A stretch of DNA of 64,000 nt from Rubinisphaera margarita (GCF_022267515.1 NZ_JAKFGB010000005.1:124001-188000); one strand, 5' to 3'; positions 8,895 to 18,297 are shown, numbered from the stretch's first letter. Notes: a model not told the origin generated them from the letters alone. Program-made: numbers and translations.

Positions 8895-9830
8895 TCAGCG
8901 GGCGGGGCGTCGGCGGGTCAGCGGGCGCATGGCGGCCAGACCGCATCCGAGCAGGAAGCCGGCGAAGTGAGCCGTGTTGGCAATCGGCCCAAAAATTCCC
9001 GTAAGGCAGAGGAACAGAAAGCCAAGCATGAGATACACGGTGAGATCCGGCAGGCCGATGCCCAGTCGTGGTTCCAGACGACCTTTGATCCAGATAAAAC
9101 CGAACAGGCCAAAATCGACCCCCGACATTCCGCCGAACGTCGGATCCTTATCGAAGACGAGGGGCGGGATCTTCACATAGAACTCCGCCAGATTGGAGAA
9201 GACTGCGAGGAACAGGACCATCACCAGAAATCGCCAGGAGCGGAGTCGGGGCTCCAGCATCGCTCCGAAGATGTACGTCCAGTACATGTTGAACAACAGG
9301 TGGAAGGCATCGTAGTGGACAAAGATCGGCGTCACGAGCCGCCAGATTTCCCCGCCACGAATCTCCCGCAGATCGGTATAGAAGCGAATTCGATCGTTGC
9401 CGGCTGGCTCGAACGACGCGATGGTGAAGTCGGTGATCAACCCGTAGTCGTTATTGTCCAGAGTGATCATCAGCGTGACGACGACGCTGATCGTGATCAG
9501 AAAGAACGTGATGGGAAGATGACCGGCACCGAGGATCGCGGGCCGGCGTCGAACTTCAAGTCGCCGACGGACAGCTTCGAGAGCCTGCTTCTGCCGGGCG
9601 ACGCGGAGAGCCTGCCCTTGAGCCACCTGTTTTTCGAGCTCGGGGGAACTCGGATCGTTGCGAAACTCTTCCAGAGCCGCGCGGGCTCGGGGCACATCAT
9701 CCTCTTCGATTACCCACAGATCCCAGACGCCGTCCGCAGGATCGACTCGGGAAGCGATTTTTTGCGACAGCAGATAATCGTGAAAACGGCGGGCCTTGGC
9801 TTCAGTGTCCAGTGTTCCCAAATGTCGCAT
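8895..9830 (-). CDS. glpG: Rhomboid intramembrane serine protease, GlpG type
   Basis: Membrane protease cleaving transmembrane segments of other proteins. Start ATG 9830 is preferred because AAGGA lies 8-12 bases upstream; a GTG 33 bases earlier has no such site. Residues 1-70 resemble the cytosolic GlpG N-terminal domain (helix LTA-like, then WDLWVIEEDDVPRARAAL). The membrane core has FVHYDAFHLLFNMYW (oxyanion His and Asn), the nucleophile Ser236 in GGMSGV and His288 in ANTAHFAGFLLG, completing the Ser-His dyad. A central 30-residue basic linker, RQKQALEAVRRRLEVRRRP, joins the domains. Length 311 aa. Substrates unknown. Confidence 0.88.
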   Translation of the reverse strand: MRHLGTLDTEAKARRFHDYLLSQKIASRVDPADGVWDLWVIEEDDVPRARAALEEFRNDPSSPELEKQVAQGQALRVARQKQALEAVRRRLEVRRRPAILGAGHLPITFFLITISVVVTLMITLDNNDYGLITDFTIASFEPAGNDRIRFYTDLREIRGGEIWRLVTPIFVHYDAFHLLFNMYWTYIFGAMLEPRLRSWRFLVMVLFLAVFSNLAEFYVKIPPLVFDKDPTFGGMSGVDFGLFGFIWIKGRLEPRLGIGLPDLTVYLMLGFLFLCLTGIFGPIANTAHFAGFLLGCGLAAMRPLTRRRPAR

Positions 9831-10021
9831 GCAGAATCCTTTTGCCGCCGTCGCAGAACGCACTTCGAGTGAAGAACCGCGGAGAGTGTTGCGGAGACCG
9901 GCTGGTCACGTCCCGCTGGTTATCGATCAGAGCCCGCACCTGCTATAAAACTTCACAGATGCAATGGGACGAACGCGATCTCCTCCGAGTCTTTCCTGTC
10001 TTATAGCAAAGTCCAGCAGCA

Positions 10022-11005
10022 ATGAAAGTTCGATGTCTCGCTCTCAACGCCGATCAGGGCCCTCATTTTCCGATGCTGGAGCAGCACGGCTTTACGCCAC
10101 TGCCCGCCAATCGTAACGTCAACTTTCACCAAAGCGACATTCTGATCGAGCAACTGCAGGGCTGTGTCGGGGTAATCGCCGGAACGGAACCGTACACAAG
10201 ACGCGTAATCGAATCGTCCCCGGAATTGCGGGTTATTGCGAGAATCGGCGTCGGCTTTGATGCGGTCGATCTCGCTGCCTGTGATGACCGTGGCGTCGTG
10301 GTCACGACCACGCCAGGAGTGAACCATCATGCCGTAGCCGAGCATGCGATTGCCATGCTGATGGCGCTCGGTCGCGGGTTTCCGGATCGCGATCGCTACG
10401 TCCGCGAAGGAAGCTGGAAACGTTACAGCACTCCGCGAATCGAAGGAAGCACCCTCGGCCTGATCGGTCTCGGTCGCATCGGCACTGCAGTCGCCCGGCG
10501 TGCCCTCGGGCTGGGGATGCGCGTGATTGCTTACGACCCGGGGCTCGATGACGATGCGATCCGGAAGATGGAGATCGAGCCGCGAGAACTCGATGATCTC
10601 TACGGACAGTCCGACTATGTCTCGCTGCACTTGCCAGTGACGGAGGAAACGCATCACCTCATCAACCGTGAGACTCTGGCTCGCATGAAGCCCGGAGCCG
10701 TGCTCATCAACACGGCTCGAGGCGCTCTGGTAGACGAGGCGGCGTTGTGTGAAGCTCTTCAAGACGGACATTTGCGCGGAGCGGGACTCGATGTCTTCGA
10801 GGTCGAGCCGCTTCCTTCCGACAGTCCGCTGCTCAAGCTCGATCATGTTCTTCTGAGTGGTCATCTGGCCGGACTCGATCGAGAGTCGCAGCGGGACACA
10901 CTCACCATGGCCGCACAGACAATCATCCGTCTGCAGCAGGGAGAGTGGCCCGGCGAAGTCATTCAGAATCTGCACAACTGCCAGGACTGGTCCTGGGCCC
11001 GATGA
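10022..11005 (+). CDS. D-2-hydroxyacid dehydrogenase (phosphoglycerate dehydrogenase-like)
   Basis: NAD-dependent oxidoreductase of the D-isomer 2-hydroxyacid dehydrogenase family, 327 aa. The Rossmann domain is inserted as usual: GLIGLGRIGTAVARRAL at about 146-162, with acidic YDPG ending the second strand. Catalytic positions are visible: Arg in INTARGALVDE (about 230), Glu in the VFEVEPL turn and His in SGHLAG (about 281). It lacks the ACT domain and C-terminal extension of long SerA enzymes, so it could be a short PGDH or another 2-hydroxyacid dehydrogenase (glyoxylate, hydroxypyruvate). It stands alone, divergent from the rhomboid gene. Family is sure, substrate is not. Confidence 0.87.
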   Translation: MKVRCLALNADQGPHFPMLEQHGFTPLPANRNVNFHQSDILIEQLQGCVGVIAGTEPYTRRVIESSPELRVIARIGVGFDAVDLAACDDRGVVVTTTPGVNHHAVAEHAIAMLMALGRGFPDRDRYVREGSWKRYSTPRIEGSTLGLIGLGRIGTAVARRALGLGMRVIAYDPGLDDDAIRKMEIEPRELDDLYGQSDYVSLHLPVTEETHHLINRETLARMKPGAVLINTARGALVDEAALCEALQDGHLRGAGLDVFEVEPLPSDSPLLKLDHVLLSGHLAGLDRESQRDTLTMAAQTIIRLQQGEWPGEVIQNLHNCQDWSWAR

Positions 11006-11182
11006 GCGTTCTCTGGTCTCCAACTTCGCTGATCCTGAATACGTTCTTCATCAACCTGTGTCATTCTGCGACGCAACGTCGCCCCTTCGCGTGCGCCCGC
11101 TGCCTCGCCCTCACGGTTTGCGAGAGGTCGGAGCATCCGCGCGTGGGTCAGCAGGAGAGATCGCACAGTTCAGGGAGATGAA

Positions 11183-12154
11183 ATGCGGATTCTAATCGTC
11201 GATGCCGTCCGCAGGTTTCAGGAGCTGGCCCGAGCCGTGGTCAATCACGTCTTCGCGACGATCGATGTCGATGCGGCTGATGGTCTCGCGACAGCCAGGC
11301 CGCTTCTCAAACAGCGTCACTATGAGCTGGTCGTCGTCGACGCATCTCAGCTCGACTCCGGATCCCAGGATCTGCTGGCTCACATGAACCTCTGGTACGA
11401 GGCGACGCCGGTCGTGATACTCAGTGCGACCGGTCTGGAAGAGCGTGTGCTCGATGCAATCCGTCGCGGCGCGATCGGGTTCGTTCGAAAGGAGCACTTC
11501 AAGGAAGAACTGCCGCAGCAGATTCGCTCGATTCTGAACGCGACGATGCGATCGCAGCCAAATTCGCTGGCGGGGAGTCTGCTGAAAGAACAGACGACAT
11601 CGTTCTGTCTGCCGAATGAACGAACGCTGATCGTGAAGGTTAACAACTACTGCGCTCAGCTCCTGCAGGTCTTCCAGATCTGCCCTCAGCGGGATCAGAT
11701 GCGGATCCTGCTCGCGCTCGAAGAAGCTCTGACCAATGCCATGAACCATGGCAACCTGGAAGTCAGCTCCGATCTGCGGGGCGTCGATGACGAAGCGTAT
11801 CTGCGATTGCTGCAGGAGCGAAGCAATATCCCGCGGTTCGCGAACCGCCGCGTCGAGATGGACATCACGGTGACGACATCGCTGGCCCGTTTCCGCATTC
11901 GCGATGAGGGGCCGGGATTTGATGTGTCCCGGTTGCCCGATCCCTGCGATCCGGCGAACATTGGACGCTCACACGGTCGTGGGGTCTTTCTGATGAGAAC
12001 TTACATGGACGAAGTGCAGTACAACGACCTCGGCAACGAAGTCACGATGATCAAGTACAAGTCCGACCAGCAGGGGGGCTCCACGGACTCCGCGATCTGG
12101 ACTCACGTGCAATCGCCGGAGATTCTGCAACTGCGTGAAGAGATGAATTCCTGA
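11183..12154 (+). CDS. Receiver domain fused to anti-sigma-type HATPase
   Basis: Cytoplasmic signalling protein with two modules. Residues 1-125 are a receiver domain: MRILIVDAV, candidate phospho-acceptor Asp53 in LVVVDASQ, LSAT and FVRKEH. The usual second acidic residue beside Asp7 is Ala, so Mg binding may be weak. Residues ~155-300 are a GHKL ATPase of the RsbW/SpoIIAB kind (HATPase_c_2), with N-box EEALTNAMNHG near 180, G1 RDEGPGFD and G2 SHGRGVFLM. No histidine-phosphotransfer domain is seen, so it probably acts as an anti-sigma or protein kinase switch gated by the receiver. GGAGATGAA precedes the ATG. A terminator follows at 12183. Confidence 0.8.
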   Translation: MRILIVDAVRRFQELARAVVNHVFATIDVDAADGLATARPLLKQRHYELVVVDASQLDSGSQDLLAHMNLWYEATPVVILSATGLEERVLDAIRRGAIGFVRKEHFKEELPQQIRSILNATMRSQPNSLAGSLLKEQTTSFCLPNERTLIVKVNNYCAQLLQVFQICPQRDQMRILLALEEALTNAMNHGNLEVSSDLRGVDDEAYLRLLQERSNIPRFANRRVEMDITVTTSLARFRIRDEGPGFDVSRLPDPCDPANIGRSHGRGVFLMRTYMDEVQYNDLGNEVTMIKYKSDQQGGSTDSAIWTHVQSPEILQLREEMNS

Positions 12155-12182
12155 CGCAGGACATTCTCAACACCGCCAAAAG

Positions 12183-12214
12183 AAAACAGCCGACCTTTTC
12201 GGGCCGGCTGTTTT
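12183..12214. terminator. Bidirectional Rho-independent terminator
   Basis: Ten-base stem AAAACAGCCG / CGGCTGTTTT around a 12-base loop, with A-run before and T-run after, between the convergent genes at 11183 and 12235. It can serve both strands. Confidence 0.9.
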
Positions 12215-12234
12215 GTTGCTTTCTTCCGCTCTCG

Positions 12235-13164
12235 TTAAGCAGCCCGGCTGAGCGGACGACGCGAGAGGGAAATCGAAGCGATGTCCTGCTGCTCGCGAAG
12301 CTGCTGCATCGATTCGGTCAGTGTCGGCATGGCGACGCAGAGCTCGCGACGAACCATGCGGGTCTGCAACGACGTCTCGCCGAATCCGAAGCTCTTTCGC
12401 TCCGCTTCAGTGAAATGTTCGGCGGACGCAGCGGCCCCGAACCAGCTGACGTCGAACGACTGAGCCAGACGGCGGGCGAACTGGATCCGGTTCACACGTT
12501 CCGCACCGGCAACGTGATACAGACCGGTGAGACTTTCGCTGAAAGCGCGGTTAAGAATCTGCGCCAGTTCCGAGGCGACGATCGGAGTGGCATGTCCCGG
12601 CTTCTGCAGGTCGGCACAGGTCTGACCCTGCTGCATCCGTTCGAGCAGGTTTTCGACCCAGCCGGTCTGCCCGGAGGTTTGGCTCCAGCCGAAGACGTGT
12701 GTCCGTACCACGAGTGCCTGTTCGTTCTGCAGGACGGCCCGTTCCAGATTCAACAGGCGTTGACTGATGATCGAAGAGCAGCGGCATTCGGAATCTTCTT
12801 CGTGAAACATCCACGGGCCACTGAGCACGGCATCGCTCGAAAGCAGCACGTAGGGGATGTTCTTCTCTTTGCAGGACGCGGCCAGTTCGGCAGACCGTTC
12901 GCATTGTTCTTCAGAACCGATGGAAGCTTGCGGATTCCAGGGAGAATCGCCCACGCAGGATGCATCGATGACCCGCTGCGGCTGTAGGTCCGCGAGCAGT
13001 TGCCCCGGACTGGAACACGCCCCATCGCCGCTGATCAGCTGGCAGCCGGGCAGTTCGGGAGCGTTGTGGTCGCAGATTCCGATCACACGATAATCGGCAC
13101 TGAATGATCGGGCGAGGTTCGCACCTGCGACGGTGTCGACTCCAAAGATGGCAAGCGTATTCAA
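12235..13164 (-). CDS. RmlD/SDR-type sugar-nucleotide reductase-like protein
   Basis: Short-chain dehydrogenase of the extended type, most like dTDP-4-dehydrorhamnose reductase (RmlD). The N terminus MNTLAIFGVDTVAGANLARSF has a degraded GxxGxxG (GVDTVAG). VLLSSDAVLSG is the catalytic Ser strand. The expected YxxxK appears weakened (SQRLLNLERAV), which casts doubt on normal redox catalysis. VVRTHVFGW and GLYHVAGAERVNRIQFARRLA match the RmlD substrate domain. TTG start, supported by GGGAGG seven bases upstream. 309 aa, monocistronic. It may be an NAD(P)-binding protein that has lost catalysis. Confidence 0.7.
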   Translation of the reverse strand: MNTLAIFGVDTVAGANLARSFSADYRVIGICDHNAPELPGCQLISGDGACSSPGQLLADLQPQRVIDASCVGDSPWNPQASIGSEEQCERSAELAASCKEKNIPYVLLSSDAVLSGPWMFHEEDSECRCSSIISQRLLNLERAVLQNEQALVVRTHVFGWSQTSGQTGWVENLLERMQQGQTCADLQKPGHATPIVASELAQILNRAFSESLTGLYHVAGAERVNRIQFARRLAQSFDVSWFGAAASAEHFTEAERKSFGFGETSLQTRMVRRELCVAMPTLTESMQQLREQQDIASISLSRRPLSRAA

Positions 13165-13618
13165 GCGATGGCCTCCCTGCTTGGACGAAGTCGTTGATCA
13201 AATCCGCGATCGATTCTCAATCGAATCGGGACAGATCGAATCCTTCGTGTTATTAAATTCCCCCTCCATGGGCAGCGGCTTCCTCTCCGAACGGCTTCGG
13301 AGACGAGAGCGACGCCGGCGTTTCCACAAACGCGGCGGGATTATATTCAGAGCTTGCAAGTTTTACCAAGATCAATTCCGAGTGCCCCGGTCTGCCCGAA
13401 TTACGGAGCAGTCCGCCTGAAAAGCAGAGGTTTCCAACGATTCCCAAACCAATCGGCGTCTTTCGATCTGAACAGAAATCATCCGTTCAAGGCCCGAGAA
13501 GTTGCCTGGGGAGATCATCTTCCGAGAACGTAACAGATGTCCTATAACGAACGCCCCCCCCAGGCAGGATCTTCCACCTGCACCACTGACCGCAATCCCC
13601 TCCCGCAGGCCACCCGTC
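13165..13618. other. Intergenic region, no gene seen
   Basis: About 450 bp between divergent genes. It must contain promoters for both. No terminator, palindrome of note or credible small gene was recognised; the open stretch 13502-13618 in frame with the next gene has no ribosome binding site. Confidence 0.4.
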
Positions 13619-14986
13619 ATGATGGCACTTCTGCTCCGGCGCCGAGTGAGGTCCGCAGTTCGACTCGGTCTGATCGCGTTGTGTCTCGTTGAGCTCTACA
13701 GTTGCCGTATGTCTGAGCCCGAGATTCAGCGGAAACGGGGGCTCGGTGCCATCTACGATACATCGTATTCACCGCCACCAGGCGGGCAGCCGGCCATCGC
13801 ACGGCATCTTGATGAACTGCACGCTCGATACTCGCAAACGCTGTCCGAACCGGTCGCGGTCACTCAATGGAGCAGGGAACAGTCGACCTGGAACGTGTTC
13901 TATGCCACGAACCGCGCTCCTCAGGGAGAATCCCCGGATCTGCGATTCGGAAACGACGTGGCGGCAGCGGTCCAGTACGGACGAGCCGCAGCTGTTCTCC
14001 CCGGCCGCGAACGAGGGCAGGACCCGATCCCGCTGCCCGAAGAAACGGGGAAGATCTCTCTGATGAGCTTCGTTCCGAAGTTCCACAAAAAGGAGCCACG
14101 GGCCTACGCGACCCTTGATCGTGTCCATTCGCTCGAGCCCATCGAGTTCCATGCCGGCCTGAAAGACCAGATCGAGCGGTCCACCGGAAAGGATCTGCTG
14201 CTGTTTGTGCATGGTTTCAATGTCGACTACGAAGCCGCCGTGATTCGCACCGCTCAGATTGCCTGCGATCTGCCGTTCAACGGAGCGATCTGTTGTTACG
14301 CCTGGCCCTCACAGGGAGGCATCAGGAATTACGGAAAGGATGAAGCCTTCAACTCTGCGTCCGTGGAACACTTCCAGACATTCCTGCAGAATCTGATCGG
14401 CAATGTCCCCGAGGATACAAAGATCAACATCGTTGTTCACAGCATGGGGAATCGCGTGGTGATGCAGGCGCTGAACCGGATGCCTGAACCTCATGGCGAC
14501 GCGAGGCCAGTCAGTCATGTGGTGCTGTGCGCCCCCGATGTCGGGATCAGCGATTACTATGGCTGGATCGACGGGGTGAAGAAGCAGTCCCGTCGCGTTA
14601 CGTTATATGTCGGCGATGGCGATACAGCTCTGGCGGCGTCCAAAGCACTTCACGCCGAGCAACGGGTCGGCGATGCGCTTCCTCCCGTGTTGACGGAAGG
14701 GGTGGAAACGATCGACTGTTCGCCGGTTGAGCTCTCACTGATGGGCCACTCTTACTACGGGGGCAGCATCGAGGTCCTGTGCGATCTGTTCTGTATCCTC
14801 AAGGAAGATCTGCCAGCCTCGGAACGGAATTGGCTGACACCGATCCGCGAAGACGGGGAAACATTCTGGCGATTCACGTCCCAACCGACGCCCGTTCACT
14901 GGGGCTGGAATTTTCCTCCCGAGATCACCGGAGCCGGGGTCGTTCAACAGTTGACGCTGCAGCCCGACGAAACCCTTTCCAGGTAA
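13619..14986 (+). CDS. Alpha/beta hydrolase of the DUF900 family, probable lipoprotein
   Basis: Exported hydrolase of unknown substrate (455 aa). I start at ATG 13619 because the product then begins with a short basic stretch, a hydrophobic segment and LYSC, a lipobox-like cleavage site; the longer open frame from 13502 adds a Pro-rich piece with no signal. WNVFYATNRAP (about 95) and KDLLLFVHGFNVDYEAAVIRTAQI are hallmarks of DUF900/COG4782 hydrolases. YAWPSQG follows. The nucleophile is Ser275 in VVHSMGNR, and VLCAPDVG and SPVELSLMGHSYYG carry the likely Asp and His. Convergent with the next gene, with a hairpin between them. Confidence 0.8.
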   Translation: MMALLLRRRVRSAVRLGLIALCLVELYSCRMSEPEIQRKRGLGAIYDTSYSPPPGGQPAIARHLDELHARYSQTLSEPVAVTQWSREQSTWNVFYATNRAPQGESPDLRFGNDVAAAVQYGRAAAVLPGRERGQDPIPLPEETGKISLMSFVPKFHKKEPRAYATLDRVHSLEPIEFHAGLKDQIERSTGKDLLLFVHGFNVDYEAAVIRTAQIACDLPFNGAICCYAWPSQGGIRNYGKDEAFNSASVEHFQTFLQNLIGNVPEDTKINIVVHSMGNRVVMQALNRMPEPHGDARPVSHVVLCAPDVGISDYYGWIDGVKKQSRRVTLYVGDGDTALAASKALHAEQRVGDALPPVLTEGVETIDCSPVELSLMGHSYYGGSIEVLCDLFCILKEDLPASERNWLTPIREDGETFWRFTSQPTPVHWGWNFPPEITGAGVVQQLTLQPDETLSR

Positions 14987-14995
14987 GCGCAGCAA

Positions 14996-15026
14996 CAAGG
15001 CCCGGCGCCAAAATCGCCGAGCCTTG
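14996..15026. terminator. Hairpin between convergent genes
   Basis: CAAGGCCCGGCG pairs with CGCCGAGCCTTG with one mismatch and a 7-base loop. No long T-run follows on either strand, so termination strength is uncertain. Confidence 0.55.
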
Positions 15027-15049
15027 CGCATGTTACCGTTCTCGGAGGA

Positions 15050-15718
15050 TTAAAACTCCGGAGTATAGATCGGCGGAGCAGGAGAAGCCGGGGCGTTCAG
15101 GAAGTAGTACCGCTCGGCTGCGTCGATGGCGATGCAGATCGGTCCGTTCAGACGCTCTTTGTAGTTCCCGATCCCTCCGGTGTAGCCGTTGCGGATCGCG
15201 GAAACCATGTCCTGAATGGTCACTTCCGCTTCATCGGTCATGCCGAGAGCCAGCTGGCAATAAGCGATGACATACAGGTTACCGGCATCTTCCCGAAACG
15301 TGCGGGCGTGCTTGGCGAACACCAGAGCATCGTGCAGGCAGCCTCGGCGATAGCAGGCCAGTGAGACCAGCATCGACTGGTCGAAGGTGTAGGCGACAGG
15401 CGGGCCAAAGCCGACACGACGCAGCAGCACGAGGTGCGGCATCGAAAGACCTTCTGGCGGTTCGAACAGTCCGGCTGATTCGCTGGTCTCGATCACTTCA
15501 TCGACGTCCACAGCGGTGGCGGGCGGCTGAAGATTAGTCGGTGCATCATCGATGGGAACCGCGGTCGCGGGCGGAGCAGTCGTCGAAGGAACAGGCTCGG
15601 GTTCCGGAAGCACGGTCGGTGCGGGGTCATCGGCCCCGGGCACGGCGACCTGCGCGAACAATACCTGACCTGCACACAGGCAGCTCAGAACAAGCAGCGG
15701 GAACATCAGTTTCGACAT
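15050..15718 (-). CDS. Secreted Pro-rich protein of unknown function with TPR-like C terminus
   Basis: I do not recognise this family. The product from ATG 15718 (222 aa) starts MSKLMFPLLVLSCLCAGQVLFA, a clear signal peptide, with GGAGG 7-11 bases upstream; a much longer open frame to 15901 has no signal or binding site. Residues ~25-85 are Pro/Ala/Val/Asp-rich and look disordered. The rest is globular: MPHLVLLRRVGFGPPV, then a helical tetratricopeptide-like part (SLACYRRGCLHDALVFAKHARTF, LYVIAYCQLALGMTDEAE). It is probably periplasmic. The pattern of a signal, a disordered linker and a TPR-like module is frequent in planctomycetes. Confidence 0.65.
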   Translation of the reverse strand: MSKLMFPLLVLSCLCAGQVLFAQVAVPGADDPAPTVLPEPEPVPSTTAPPATAVPIDDAPTNLQPPATAVDVDEVIETSESAGLFEPPEGLSMPHLVLLRRVGFGPPVAYTFDQSMLVSLACYRRGCLHDALVFAKHARTFREDAGNLYVIAYCQLALGMTDEAEVTIQDMVSAIRNGYTGGIGNYKERLNGPICIAIDAAERYYFLNAPASPAPPIYTPEF

Positions 15719-15981
15719 CATGGCCTCCGGAGCAACGTGGTGTGACAGAATCTCTATATTGCCGATTTTGTCTATGCTATCTGCTTTCAGGAGTGTGTCA
15801 ATTCGTCTCCCTGTGAGAATAATTGAAGTTGTGCCGGGGGCCTGCAGGCTCCCGCGGCTTTCCTTGAGAGTGGATTGGAATCTTGCGGCGAAATTGGTCA
15901 TAGTGCGGAACCACAGGCGGCTCGGACCGGTTTGGTCGAGCCGAAATCACCCTTTCCGCCATCCAGATCTCTCCCGTCCTC

Positions 15982-16383
15982 ATGTCGATTATCCGCTCGC
16001 ATACCTCGCAGATCCGGGTCCGTTACAGTGAGACGGACGCGATGGGTTTTTTGCATCACGGCAACTATCCCACCTATTTCGAGGAAGCCCGCACGGAACT
16101 GTTTCGGGTCAACGGCGGCGATTATCGGGCGATGGAAGAACGGGGCCTGTTCTTCGTGGTCGTTTCGATGTCGTTCCGTTTCCGGAGCCCGGCTCGCTAC
16201 GACGATGTGCTCGATGTGACCGCGACACTCGAAAAGGTCTCGGCCGCCAAGCTCGAACACTCGTACAAAATTGAGCGGGGTTCGGTCATCGTGGCGGAAG
16301 GCACGACCGTGCTGGCGATGGTCGATCGAGCCGGTCAGGTGCAGCGAATTACCGATCAGATGCCCGGCGTGCAGAGCGATTGA
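15982..16383 (+). CDS. Acyl-CoA thioesterase, YbgC/FadM (4HBT) family
   Basis: Hotdog-fold thioesterase, 133 aa. The N-terminal signature VRYSETDAMGFLHHGNYPTYFEEAR (positions 13-37 of the protein) holds the catalytic Asp and the conserved His and Tyr. The middle and C-terminal strands (SFRFRSPARYDDVLDVTATL, GTTVLAMVDRAGQVQRI) complete the fold. Likely hydrolyses short acyl-CoA or acyl-ACP thioesters in the cytoplasm. It lies 124 bp before the NRAMP-like transporter gene on the same strand and no Tol-Pal genes are nearby, so a YbgC role in the Tol system is not supported here. Confidence 0.88.
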   Translation: MSIIRSHTSQIRVRYSETDAMGFLHHGNYPTYFEEARTELFRVNGGDYRAMEERGLFFVVVSMSFRFRSPARYDDVLDVTATLEKVSAAKLEHSYKIERGSVIVAEGTTVLAMVDRAGQVQRITDQMPGVQSD

Positions 16384-16507
16384 GCGGAATCGCCTGGGCC
16401 GCGCTTGTGTTGCGTATCGTCCACCGATAGGCTGTTGTTCCATATCAAAAACCGTGCATCTGTTGTCGCAGATCCAGATGCGTCATCAAAACCCTCAGGC
16501 AAGATCC

Positions 16508-18277
16508 ATGAACGAACCGGCAGCCGATTCTCCCGCCCAGACCACTGAAAGGGCCTACCTGGAACAGTTGCAGAAAAAGCCCTTTCTCACGCGAATGGGA
16601 GGCTATGTCTCCCTTTCCGGACCGGGCTGGCTGCAGAGTGCGATCACGCTCGGGGGCGGGTCGTTATCCGGAAGTCTGTACCTCGGCGTTCTGGCCGGCT
16701 TCGGTCTGATGTGGCTGCAGCCGCTCGCGATGATCATGGGCATCATCATGCTCAGTGCCATCGCCTACGTTTGCCTGTCCACTGGCGAGCGTCCTTTTCA
16801 TGCGATCAACAAGCATGTGAACCCGGTCCTCGGCTGGGGCTGGGCGATCGCTTCTATGATGGCCAACTTCGTCTGGTGTATGCCGCAGTTTGCTCTGGGC
16901 ACCGCGGCGATTCAGCAGAACCTGATGCCCGGCGTCTTCGGCGAAGGGGCGATGGATCCCTTTATCAGTAAGGTGATCATCGTCGCGATTCTGTTTGTCT
17001 GCACCGGCATCGTGATCTGGTTCTACGATTCGGGCGGACGCGGGATTCAGATCTTTGAAATGGTGCTGAAGGTCATGGTCGGCCTTGTCGTCCTCTGCTT
17101 CTTTGGCGTCGTGTTCAAGATGACGATCAGCGGGGATGGCCTCAACTGGGGCGAAATCTTTGCCGGATTCATACCTGACTTCTCCTTATTATCCCGGCCG
17201 TCAGACGAGTTCGCGGCCCTGTTGACCGCGTCCGGCGACCACGCACAGTTCTGGTCGGACTTCATCGTCAAGAATCAGCAACAGGTCATGATCACCGCGG
17301 CCGCGACCGCCGTCGGCATCAACATGACCTTCCTTCTGCCATACTCGATGCTTCGCAAAGGCTGGAATCAGGCGTATCGCGAACTCGCCATCTTTGACTT
17401 GGCTTTCGGTCTGTTCATCCCGTTCATGCTCGCCACGAGCTGCGTGGTGATCGCTGCCGCCTCTCAGTTCCACGCCACACCGGCTCCCGGCTTCCTCGGC
17501 GAAGTCGATGCCAGCGGGCAGCCGATAGTGCCGGCCAAGAACCTGGTCGGCAGCTACAACGGACTGGTCGAAAGTCGTCTGAAGAACGAACTCGGCGAAG
17601 AGAAATACGGCGAACTGGCTGCCGATCCGGAGGCACTCGCCGATGCCAAAGAGAATCTCCCGGAAGCCGACAAGACTCTGGCCGCGATGCTCGTCACGCG
17701 AGATGCGTTCAATCTGGCCGACTCCCTGAAAGCGCTCACCGGGCCGATCTTCTCGCAGTACATCTTCGGTGTGGGCGTGCTCGGCATGGCGGTTTCGACG
17801 ATCGTGATTCTGATGCTGATCAACGGCTTCGTCTTCTGCGAAATCTTCAACCTGCCGCACACCGGAACGTATCACCGTATCGGCTGCTTCCTGGCTGGAG
17901 TTTCCGGAGCGATGGGGCCGTTCATCTGGCAGGGCGATGCCAAGCTCTGGCTGGCCGTGCCGACCTCGATGTTCGGGATGGTGCTGCTGCCGATCGCCTA
18001 CATCACGTTCTATCTGATGTTCAACTCCAGGAGCCTGATGGGTAAATACCGCCCGCAGGGAATCAAACTGGTTGTCTGGAATATTCTGATGGGACTGGCC
18101 GTCGCCCTGGCTGCATTCGGAAGTTTCTGGAGTATCAAGTCGAGCCCGTATCCGACGTTCGGCTTCTCGGTCCTGGGGGCCTTTGTGGCTCTGGCCGTGA
18201 TTGTCCAGATCTTCCGCAAGCCGGAACCGCCGACGCCGGATGATCGGGACGCCCTCGAAACTGTGGCGCAGCCGTAA
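16508..18277 (+). CDS. NRAMP-like multi-pass transporter with altered metal-site motifs
   Basis: A 589-residue membrane protein with about eleven membrane segments. The opening GPGWLQSAITLGGGSLSGSLYLG corresponds to membrane segment 1 of NRAMP metal transporters, but the DPGN metal motif is missing and reads LGGGS. Segment 6, where NRAMP has MPH, reads AVGINMTFLLPYSML. It is therefore a divergent NRAMP/APC-superfamily member whose substrate may not be Mn or Fe; Mg-transporting and substrate-unknown relatives exist. A ~75-residue polar, acidic insertion (about 340-410) sits between late segments. Start ATG 16508 chosen, with ATG 16478 an alternative; neither has a strong ribosome binding site. 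Confidence 0.7.
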   Translation: MNEPAADSPAQTTERAYLEQLQKKPFLTRMGGYVSLSGPGWLQSAITLGGGSLSGSLYLGVLAGFGLMWLQPLAMIMGIIMLSAIAYVCLSTGERPFHAINKHVNPVLGWGWAIASMMANFVWCMPQFALGTAAIQQNLMPGVFGEGAMDPFISKVIIVAILFVCTGIVIWFYDSGGRGIQIFEMVLKVMVGLVVLCFFGVVFKMTISGDGLNWGEIFAGFIPDFSLLSRPSDEFAALLTASGDHAQFWSDFIVKNQQQVMITAAATAVGINMTFLLPYSMLRKGWNQAYRELAIFDLAFGLFIPFMLATSCVVIAAASQFHATPAPGFLGEVDASGQPIVPAKNLVGSYNGLVESRLKNELGEEKYGELAADPEALADAKENLPEADKTLAAMLVTRDAFNLADSLKALTGPIFSQYIFGVGVLGMAVSTIVILMLINGFVFCEIFNLPHTGTYHRIGCFLAGVSGAMGPFIWQGDAKLWLAVPTSMFGMVLLPIAYITFYLMFNSRSLMGKYRPQGIKLVVWNILMGLAVALAAFGSFWSIKSSPYPTFGFSVLGAFVALAVIVQIFRKPEPPTPDDRDALETVAQP

Positions 18278-18297
18278 TCGAGACCGGAAGGCATCGC

